From positions 3,771,394 through 3,835,393 of the forward strand of contig JAPWDM010000032.1 of assembly GCA_035578155.1 (NCBI GenBank): a DNA stretch of 64,000 nucleotides, given 5' to 3'. This document shows positions 54,630 through 64,000 of this stretch, piece by piece; the first letter of the stretch is position 1; the number at the start of each line of letters is the position of its first letter. A program made the translations under genes and the position numbers. The notes below the pieces were generated by a model. It saw nothing but the letters and a program-made list of their open reading frames with translations. It did no database searches and was not told the origin of the DNA. The stretch comes from Brachynemurus nebulosus (taxonomy: Eukaryota > Arthropoda > Insecta > Neuroptera > Myrmeleontidae).

Positions 54630-55402
54630 AAAACTTCCGTCCATACCTCTATGGGCAGAAATTCATTATTCGAACTGATCATAAAGCCCTCGAATGGCTT
54701 ATGAACAGTAAAGACCCAGCTTCACGCTTAGTCCGCTGGAGACTAAAGCTGGAAGAATACGATTATCGTATAGAATATAAAGCTGGTAAGAAAAATACAA
54801 ACGCTGATTCATTAAGTAGACCAGTTTTAGTCATAGATAATTTGACCCTCGAAAAAACATATGAAAATTTCTTATTATGGAAAGATAACATAGAAACACC
54901 ATAGTTCAATACCATTACCACTCCACTAGAAACAATCAATAATTTAGTTTTGCCTTATAGTGCTGTTAACTCTGATGGTAACAAATTTTCTTATTTCGTA
55001 AAATGTAATATAAATTTACCAAGCATAAATAATTTTAAAGATGTATATTGTTTCACTTCAAAAGAAAATAATATCGTTTATTTACTTTTTGCTAAAGAAA
55101 ATGCTCTCGATCCTATACAACCCGGTAATCTTTTTGAATGCCTTTACAATCTTTTTATGATTTTACAAATGTGTCAAAATAAGGAAATAACAATTTACGA
55201 TATACCATCATTAACATTAAGCATAACAGAGGAAATCTTTAAAAAATTATTGTATTATTTTAATACTGATAACCAGTATAAAATAAATATTCTAAAAACC
55301 GAAACTAAAATCGTAACCGACAAAAACGAAAAATTAAAAATCATAAAACATTATCACGACGACGTAACTAGTGGGCATCAGGGTGTTAAACGAACAATGT
55401 AA
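54600..55402 (+). pseudogene. pol: Gypsy C RNase H end and integrase N-terminus
   Basis: Reads FIIRTDHKALEWLMN and KNTNADSLSR (end of RNase H), then TAG at 54902-54904. It is open again, with no ATG needed, through YSAVNSDGNKF to the integrase zinc domain HYHDDVTSGHQGVKRTM, where TAA (55400-55402) interrupts it. The flanking frame is the same on both sides of each stop, so these are point nonsense changes. Confidence 0.88.
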
Positions 55403-56314
55403 AACATAAAATTAAGGTACTTTTGGAAAAATATGAGTAAAGACATAGAGGAATACATAAGTAAATGCGAACCTTGTCAGAAAAACAAAAAAAACACGAA
55501 AAACAATAAACCCCCAATGCTGATCACTACCACAGCATCGACCTTTAATGAGAGTGTTTCATTAGACATAATAGGCCCCTTTAACATAACTGAAAATAAT
55601 AACCGTTATGTTTTAACAATTCAGGATGAATTGACTAAATTCTTACAAGCATATCCTTTAATTAACCAGGATTCAATTAGCGTAGCTATACCCTTTATAG
55701 AGTACTACACTAGATTTGGCTTTCCAAACAGCATACTCACTGATAAAGGTGGAAGCTTTACCTCAGAACTCCTGAAAGAAATAAATAAAATATTAAATAT
55801 TCGTCACAAGCAAACCACTCCTTATAATCCTGCAACCAACGGCAGTTTAGAACGCGTTCACGGTCCCTTAAAAGATTATTTGAGAATTTATACAAACGAA
55901 AACGCTAATGATTGGGATCAGTATATTAACTTAGCTTGTTTCACTTATAATACACACATAAACAGAAGTACCGGAGAAACCCCCTACAAACTTGTTTATG
56001 GAAATCAACCTAAATTGATTTCTAATAACTCTTCAGTTCCTACTTACTTCCAGTATATTGAAGATATATCAAATAAACTAAAAACATTGAGGGAACTAGC
56101 TAAACAAAATTTACAAGTTTCAAAAGAAACTAACAAAAAATATTACGATAAAACTTCAAAAATTTACAACTTTAGAGTAGGTGATAAAGTCCTAGTAGAA
56201 GTAAAACTATTAAAAAAGGGAATTAACCCTAGATATAAAGGTCCGTTCGAAATCACTAAAATTCATAACAATAATACTGCGACATTAAGAATAGGAAATA
56301 AAAATCGAAGCTAG
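55403..56314 (+). pseudogene. pol: Gypsy C integrase core and C-terminus
   Basis: Zinc-domain end KCEPCQKNKK, core SLDIIGPFNI (Asp), ILTDKGGSFTSELL (Asp), TNGSLERVHGPL (Glu), then NTHINRSTGETPYKLVYG and FRVGDKVLVEVKLLKKG. All three catalytic acids are present. A TAG at about 56312 ends it earlier than expected: coding-like sequence (HLKLYVSDAE) continues in frame to a TGA near 56450, overlapping the env start. Confidence 0.9.
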
Positions 56315-56336
56315 CATTTTAAGCATTTGAAACTCT

Positions 56337-57092
56337 ATGTTTCAGATGCTGAAACAAATGGAGAACAGCAAGAAAATGATAACTACAATATCAATAATCC
56401 TGATATGGACACTGCTGGCAACCCTATTCCAAGTACAAGCACGCAATTATGAAATTACTGATTTGAACAATAACCCAGGAATTTATTATAATGTAGAAGG
56501 AACCGTTAAAATAGCATCTAGTTACATTAGTCTATTGCATTACTATAACATAAGTTACTTAGATAAGATTTTATATTCCATAAGTAGTATTTATTCTAAA
56601 AGTACACACATGTGTAATTTGCTAGAAGATAATGTCAATTGCAAATTAAACTTTCAATTGTTAAATAATGAGTTAGCTGATCTAAAAATCAAATTTGGTG
56701 ATATAACACATCTTTACAACATACAAACACAAAAATCATACAGAAATAAAAGATCTATTCAAGTCGAATATGAGCATGGATGGTTTGATGCTATTGGTTC
56801 TCTATGGCACAAAATAACTGGTAATCCCAGTGCCGAAGATGCCCAATATTTTACCGATGCCATCAATAATCTTGTAAATAACCAAGACAAAATTCACTCA
56901 ATGGTGCAAGCACAGATTCGACTTATAGGTGATTCACTCAGTAAGATGAACAAAACGCAAGTCGAAATAAATACAATTGAAGAAAAATTAAATTCATATT
57001 TAAAAATTTATAATATTAATACTAATCAAACTTCATTATTATTTAATAGGGAATACATCATATTAATATTAACGAGCATATTTTACTTTTAA
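56337..57092 (+). pseudogene. env: Gypsy C env, N-terminal part
   Basis: 251 codons from the ATG at 56337. A hydrophobic signal-like stretch covers residues about 14-35. A furin-type site RNKR (136-139) is followed by the segment expected for the fusion subunit, and one or two N-glycosylation sites (NKT, NQT). Errantivirus env proteins are related to baculovirus F proteins and act in membrane fusion. The frame shifts near 57050, so the protein is truncated before its membrane anchor. Confidence 0.85.
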
Positions 57093-58387
57093 GAAATCTT
57101 ATAAATAAGGTCATGAATGAAATAGAAAAATTTGAAAATGCAGTTACATTAGCGCGACACAATCTAGTCGACTTTAAAATCTTACCTCCTAGAACTCTTT
57201 TATCAGAACTACAAAATAGTTTACGATTTAACCTTCCATTTGAACCAAAATGGGAAAATTTAGATAAATACTATAAAATCCTAAAAGCTAGAGCAATTAA
57301 CTTAGAGCACACATTAATTATAGAAATCAAAATACCAATCGTAAAAATTGACAACTTCATCCTATACCATTTGTTCCCACTTCCCAATCACAATCCTAGA
57401 GACATGAAACAAATTTCTATCATCCTTATAAATTTTCCTTATTTAATAATAAACCTAAGTCGAACAACTCATATTTTAATGAAAGATAGATTGAAATGCC
57501 AAGAATATATAAAAGGAAATTTCATCTGCGAAAATATACACATTACTTCAAGTTTAACACAACAAAGCTGCGAAATATTAATGTTAAATCCAATCACGAA
57601 GAAACTACCAAAAGATTGCGAAACCAAAACGTATTATGCAAATCAGGAAATCTGGCAAGAAATCAATGGTAATACATGGATCAGTTCAAACAGCGAACCA
57701 ACTGCTCTCAACATAGTCTGCCCAGAAGAAACAGAATCAGTCGAACTACGAGGTACTCAAAAAATTCGACTCGAAGAAAAATGTAAAGCTTATACGACAA
57801 CTCGTACCATCGAAACTTACCCAATAATCACAAACTATACGCTACGTGATTATGTCCCCAACATCAATCTACAAGAAGAAGATGACTGCATAAAGAAAAT
57901 CAACGAATCAGAAATAAAACTAGCGACCATTAATCCAATAAAACTTACGCACATAAATCTGGATGAATTAAACGAAAACCAGCATCGCATAGAAAACCTC
58001 AACAAGCAAGTGGAACAGAAATTAGAAAACACGATTCAATTTATGGGACAACGAGTTTCTACCACTACTTGGACATATATAAAAAACACAACATTTTTGC
58101 TTTCTGTTCTAGGCATTTTTTACATGTTATATAAATGTTCCTGATTCTCATTCCTGAAAAATTCAATTGGGAAAAGCTGTTCAAAAGGATGTATCAATAT
58201 CTACAATTGCGTCCACGGCTCAGATATTCGTAACGAACCCACGGTACACTTCACACCTATAGAGAACAATCAGCTCATACCAATCGCTCCACCTGAATAT
58301 AAGGACGTAGCTGAAAAACCCATAACCTCGCCTATGCGTCGAACCACGAGAACGACTCGATCCAAGTACTGCGAATCATTTCTCTAA
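57060..58387 (+). pseudogene. env: Gypsy C env, C-terminal part
   Basis: Continues env in the next frame: NEIEKFENAVTLARHNL, a Cys-rich ectodomain (about 57490-57790), a helical Asn/Glu-rich stalk and a membrane segment FLLSVLGIFYML (about 58095-58130). A TGA at 58142-58144 falls just after the membrane segment. The same frame stays open for a roughly 80-residue tail with many Arg/Thr, ending at TAA 58385. Confidence 0.85.
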
Positions 58388-58412
58388 TCTTCTACGACAT
58401 AGTCTCGAATAA

Positions 58413-58423
58413 AACTGGGGGAG
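58413..58423 (+). other. Gypsy C polypurine tract
   Basis: AACTGGGGGAG directly before the 3' LTR. Confidence 0.7.
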
Positions 58424-59051
58424 TGTGGTGCCAGGAAATATTCCATAACACAATTTAAATCATTAGGACAATCGTCTTCACCAGTTGTTTCCAGTTTATA
58501 ATAAAATAGAAAGCTAGTTCATGACGTCAACGACAACACGGAGCCAAGCCGCATTCCACAACATCATTGAATTAGGACAAACGTTGTCAACCTTCACCAG
58601 TTGTATCCAGTCAAAAATGGAAAGTTCTTTGTGACGACAACGATTTCACCAAAAATTCCTCTGACCCAATTTTGTATATAAGACATTACAATTTTAAATA
58701 AAACACATTCATTCATTCAATAATTCAGTTTTTGTAATAATTCACAAGTAACCGTTACTATGTAATTTTGATACTTATATTTTAAAATAAAATTTATTGT
58801 TAAAATTTAAACACGGTCTTTAATTTCATTGCAACTTGAAATCTTTTAAAGTGAAGTAATTAATTTCGGTTTTGTTATTTTACGTACAAAAATAACTGGC
58901 GATCCTGTTAATCATCGGGTACATTCCCAACAATCGTAATTGCTATTATTAAAAAGCAAACGAACCATCACAAATTGTGCGAGCTGGAAAAATTAGCAGA
59001 CGGTTAAGTCAGTAAGAAGTTTTTGGCTACTACGTCATCTACGGCACGACA
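58424..59051 (+). repeat. Gypsy C 3' LTR
   Basis: 628 bp, partner of 51026-51636, followed by TSD TAAA. Confidence 0.95.
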
Positions 59052-59496
59052 TAAATACCAATCCATTTAAGTTGTTATTTGGAGTTAATATTCGGACACG
59101 AGAAGATAAGAATTTGATAAAGGCCATTGAGGAAGAGAATCAGGCGTCTTCGAGGAAGAACGGGAAAATATTAGAGAAAAGGCGAAAGCTTCCTTATTAA
59201 GAATTCAGGAAGAAAACAAAGCGTATTACGATAAGAGAAGAAAAAAGGCCCGGACGTACGAAGTTGGTGATATTGTCGCGATACTTAGAACGCAATATCG
59301 AACCGGATTGAAATTGAGACCGAAGTTTTTAGGACCATACCAGATTACTAAAAATCTTGGCCGAGACCGATACGAGATGGAGAAATTAGGAGAAGGAGAG
59401 GGACCGAGGCATACCACGAGTTCAGTTGATCAGATGAAATTATGGGGATACGACGACGAAATATCATCCGAGGCGGATGAAGTAGTTGGCCGAGGA

Positions 59497-59508
<12 letters not shown>
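59052..59508 (+). pseudogene. pol: Gypsy B integrase, C-terminal part
   Basis: Resumes integrase after gypsy C: NPFKLLFGVNIRTREDKN, then after a shift near 59150 ENKAYYDKRRKKARTYEVGD, LRPKFLGPYQI and HTTSSVDQMKLWG. This is the chromodomain-less tail that binds DNA. The stop lies inside the 3' LTR. Confidence 0.85.
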
Positions 59509-60866
<1,358 letters not shown>

Positions 60867-60949
60867 CAGTTACACCTTTTTTTTTTAAATATCATATTAA
60901 TTAAAGATAACGTTGAATTGTTCAGTTTTTTTTACCGGTATTGGTCGAA

Positions 60950-61385
60950 TAGACTTAAGCATATCGATATTGGTGTAATAGACTTAAGCAAAGTATGTTA
61001 TATGCATTTAATAATACCGATACTTTCATCTATATTTTGTTTAGTATTATACTATATCTCATTTCAGATACAATTGATCATGAGTTTTCGTTAAAAAATT
61101 AAATAATTCTTATATTCGAAACAAATCAATCTTCTATTTTTTTCTAAAAATAAACTGCAAATTTAAAATTTACATAAATGCAATAATAAAAGAGATAAAG
61201 CCAAGAAAACGGAAATTATTTAAATTCAATGTGACGAAGCATGGTTAAATTTAACTGAAATGAACCATAATTAAAGATAAAAAAAAATTGAGTTTTTCTT
61301 TACCGACGTAACTGTTTTTCACTAAAAAAACCTAGATGTCGTTACATATATTATTTACATATAATATTTTGAGTCCAACTATTTT
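60950..61385. repeat. Dispersed repeat X, copy 3
   Basis: The longest copy: the left part matches 41201-41300, the middle matches 24036-24245 and the right part matches 41305-41400. This suggests the other two are fragments of one unit of at least 430 bp. Confidence 0.8.
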
Positions 61386-61814
61386 TTATTGCCTCTTGGT
61401 GAGTTCAAAGCCCACAAAAAATGTAGTTGATAAATTTAAGAAATAAATGTGTTTGTTTCCAAAGAACCTACAAATGTTTTTTTATCGAGTTCAGCGATTG
61501 ACTAAAGTCCGACAAAAAAACTAAGAATTTCAAAATATTTCAAAAAACAAATACGTTCGTTTACAAAGAACTTACAAATGTTTGGTTACCGAGTTCAACG
61601 ACTACTCAAAATTTAACGAAAACGCAATATCGACATATTTTAAAAATAAATTTCCACGTTTTTAAAGAACAAATTTGTACGTGTAGGGTTCGTCGTATTT
61701 TCTGATTGTCGTAAACAAAATCGTGTGTTTTTGCACCCCAGCATACTGATTAAGAATCTTGACTGACTAGAGTCCAACAAAAATGAAATATCGACAAGTA
61801 TCAAAAAATTAATA
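61386..61814. other. AT-rich spacer
   Basis: Contains several diverged blocks of CGAGTTCA(A/G)CGA...AGTCCAACAAAAA (61490, 61590, 61760). No gene. Confidence 0.35.
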
Positions 61815-63170
61815 TTAAAGTAAGAATTATCTCGACTTTTACTGCTTAACTCGGCAATTCCCATGCCAAGATCTATTGAGAGAAGATCCTAATTTTGTGC
61901 TTGTTTTTATATTCAGGTATTCAGTGTACGGAAAAAAATTTTTTTTTTAAAAATACCGTTTCATTTTTTTTAAAATGAGGTGTCACCTAGAGGTGACACT
62001 GGGCGTTATTTATTGCATGAACTTATACAAAATAAAAAGGATATTTATTATATATTCTTGACAATTGAAATTTAGAGTTTTTTACTATTTTTTTTTTTAC
62101 TCGGGCCATGGGTAAGATTTGAGATGGGCCATGACTGAGATTGATGGTGGTCCAAAAAAACCTCAGCCTTCATTTATTTGAAAATTATTGTATTAGGAAA
62201 ACATGATACTGTACCACGACGCATCTTGTCTTACAACACATAAGTAACTTAATTATCTAATAGATATGTATTACACTTAATTAACTAATAGATATGTATT
62301 ATTATTATGTTGTCCTAATACAATAGTGTTTATGAATTCGCTTCCAATCCAGCCTTAAAAAAAGTGCTTCTTTTTTTGGTAAATTCTCAAATACGCTTAA
62401 CGATTAATACAATTAATCAAAATAACGATTCTTTTTTTAATCGCGATTAATTTCATCGATTAAAAAATTAATCAAATTAATTAATCGATTAAAAATTCAG
62501 TCGCTTAATGCCAACACTAGTTAAAATATTGCCCAGTGTCACCTACAGGTGACACTCAATAAATTCAACGTTATTTTAGATACATAATAAAGTTTTTTTT
62601 GCAAAAAAATCTCTTTCGTTATAAGCTGGATTCTCAAATAATAATTTATAATAACAATAATAACAGTACTTACCCTTTAGACATTTTTATAGCAGCGAAA
62701 ATACGACAAGATGACTAATACGCAAGAAAAACAGAACACCATTTAAAATAACGGAATTAATTTGACCGTTGAAATAACGTCAGTGTTGCCAAATTAAAAT
62801 CATGAATACTACTAAGTATTAATATTTTAGTAGTACCAGATTTATTTTAAAATATGTTATATTGTCTTTAAAAAAAAATTGCAAATCACTGTCACCTACA
62901 GGTGACACTGGGAATTCCCGAGTTAAAGTCGGCTTTAACATATTTGTTATTGCTGATTATTATCATTGAATTTTGTTTATAAGCATAATTTTTCTATAAA
63001 ATATTCGTACCTTAAATAAATAAAATAAAAATTTTATTTGTTTGCTTATTTTCAATAATATTTTTGATTATTTTTACGTGTTGCATTAATATCAAACATT
63101 CCTTTTGGGTTAAACTGGCTGAACGATTTCTGGGTTACCCGCGATTTCTTTTATGATTCATTGTATTTCT
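61815..63170. repeat. Partial copy of the 9.9-kb MITE, split by an insertion
   Basis: 61815-61849 and 62923-63170 together match 10053-10320 in one continuous alignment, interrupted only by the TTAA element. Confidence 0.85.
61846..62926. mobile_element. TTAA-flanked 1.07-kb element (piggyBac-type TSD)
   Basis: Element 61850-62922 lies between two TTAA copies. Its ends CTCGG(C/G)AATTCCCA are inverted. The empty site is preserved at about 10083. It holds three copies of a palindrome GTCACCTNNAGGTGAC (61983, 62539, 62890). No ORF above 60 codons, so non-autonomous. The TSD fits piggyBac, but Kolobok-type elements also use TTAA. Confidence 0.8.
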
Positions 63171-63319
63171 GATTTATGATTCAGTGTACTAATCCAAAGT
63201 CCAACAAAAGAAAATTTCAATACCAAGTGTGCTAGTTTATAAAGAATTTATAAATCTGTACTTGCGGAGTCCAGCGTCTTTTCTGATTGACGTAGTTCAA
63301 AGTCATATATTTTTGTGAA

Positions 63320-63420
63320 TATATATAAGAGCCCCATTAGACAGGGAAAAGTACGGTTTTATTCAATCTTTCAAGTTGTCAAAATCAAAGCAGCTAACAA
63401 GAAACTCAACTTTTGTAAGT
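63320..63420 (+). promoter_or_regulatory. Possible TATA promoter and first exon
   Basis: ATATATAAGAGCC (63321) lies about 40 bp before ATTCAATC, a plausible start region. A less AT-rich stretch then ends in TTTTGTAAGT, a near-ideal splice donor (63415-63420). A matching acceptor TTTGCAG ends at 63557. Inferred from motifs only. Confidence 0.35.
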
Positions 63421-63575
63421 ATAAAATTATTATCATTTTTTCTTTTTAATTGTATTATCAGTTTCTAATTAAAACCATTTTTAATCATTGTTTCGAAAAA
63501 TTCCAATGTTTCCAAGTTAATGTTTAAATTGTTTATCGTAATTTCCGATCTTTGCAGAAACACTTATCGGGAGTA

Positions 63576-64000
63576 ATGGAACTTGACGCTGAAAAAACGA
63601 CCATAAACAACATCATTGCTACCTAACGGGTTTGTAACCAATCTCAGAATGTTACTGACCAGCTTATAAGTGAATTAACCCCTTTAGGACTAATGACGAG
63701 CTCAGCTCCTCATACTAATTTCTAGAAAAAATTCAACTGAAGAGTGTGCATTGTCTTATATCGGTAACTGGAGGTTGTATAGTAAAGAGCGGTCATATTG
63801 TAAATAAATTAAGCAAAACGTACCAAACTTGCAATTATATTTATAGAGATATTAAATTTTTTATCTAAAATATTGGAATATACGGCGGTACTAAAAGAGT
63901 TAAATGAAATTGGCAAGATAAAAACATGGATGAATATGAGTGATATGGTTGTAAATAAGATCTACAAAATTTTCGGCGCTAACCAGCTAGAATCGAAATT
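63576..64000 (+). other. Candidate gene running off the right edge
   Basis: After the acceptor, an ATG at 63576 gives 16 codons (MELDAEKTTINNIIAT) and TAA; the following frame keeps a coding look (NQSQNVTDQLISELTPL). From about 63880 a frame open to the window end has an ordinary codon mix (LKELNEIGKIKTWMNMSDM, then NKIYKIFGANQLESK). It could be a later exon. No family assigned; it may equally be a decayed element. Confidence 0.3.

Larger units (their letters stand above)
51026..59051 (+). mobile_element. Gypsy C: env-bearing (errantivirus-like) LTR element
   Basis: About 8.0 kb with LTRs, gag, pol in the -1 frame, env and polypurine tract. TSD TAAA (51022-51025 and 59052-59055) interrupts gypsy B integrase. 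LTR identity is about 99% outside one gap, so insertion is recent. Pol has one frameshift and three stops, and env one frameshift and one stop. Confidence 0.95.

Overview
This window is a piece of an animal genome, most likely an insect. It is very AT-rich, carries many long (TA)n microsatellites, has no operons, and is built almost entirely of transposable elements. The insect reading is an inference. It rests on a MADF-BESS protein, an env-bearing gypsy-type element (errantivirus-like), a Dong/R4-type LINE in (TAA)n, a copia element primed from the middle of initiator tRNA-Met, and a tRNA-derived SINE. I cannot name an order or species. I see no convincing complete host gene. The best hints of ordinary genes are a possible promoter/exon structure at the right edge (63.3-64.0 kb) and a weak one at 31.5 kb.

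Layout. 0-3 kb: a pogo/Tigger-like transposase (cut by the window edge) and a MADF-BESS gene, facing each other across copies of the same terminal repeat. 3-8.4 kb: a near-complete Dong/R4 non-LTR retrotransposon in a (TAA)n site, one nonsense codon from open, followed head-to-tail by a truncated copy. 8.4-17 kb: gene-free DNA made of nested non-autonomous DNA elements (a 3.5-kb CCCGTG-ended element with two long-inverted-repeat elements inside it), fold-back repeats and (TA)n. 15.6-19.6 kb: a LINE tail, a SINE with target-site duplication (TSD), a dead gypsy gag and a 3-unit tandem repeat. 22-27 kb: a hAT-type MITE inside the arm of another MITE, a Tc1 transposase gene, and a Tigger-type MITE.

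27.1-32.7 kb: gypsy A (minus strand), decayed, with a 539-bp MITE in its reverse transcriptase. 32.7-40.6 kb: gypsy D (plus strand), with both LTRs and a polypurine tract but no RT or integrase; it has been hit by two hAT-type MITEs (perfect 8-bp TSDs) and two large inverted-repeat elements. 42.0-46.6 kb: a copia element with nearly identical LTRs, seated in (TA)n. 46.6-60.7 kb: gypsy B, also bounded by (TA)n, whose integrase gene was split by gypsy C (51.0-59.1 kb), a young env-carrying element with a 4-bp TSD. 60.7-64 kb: (TA)n, dispersed repeats, a 1.07-kb TTAA-flanked insertion whose empty-site paralogue lies at 10.08 kb, and the right-edge gene candidate.

How the parts work together: each autonomous element encodes its own mobility functions (RT, integrase, endonuclease or DDE transposase), while the short non-coding elements would be moved in trans. 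Nesting gives relative ages: gypsy B is older than gypsy C, gypsy D is older than the four elements inside it, and the repeat at 61.8-63.2 kb is older than its TTAA insertion. The two young LTR elements (copia and gypsy C) nevertheless carry several frameshifts and stops, some in homopolymers, so base-calling error should be excluded. I did not find a clearly new biological system. The most unusual items are the MADF-BESS gene ending inside a pogo-type terminal repeat, the palindrome-bearing TTAA element, and the inverted copia LTR fragment across (TA)n.
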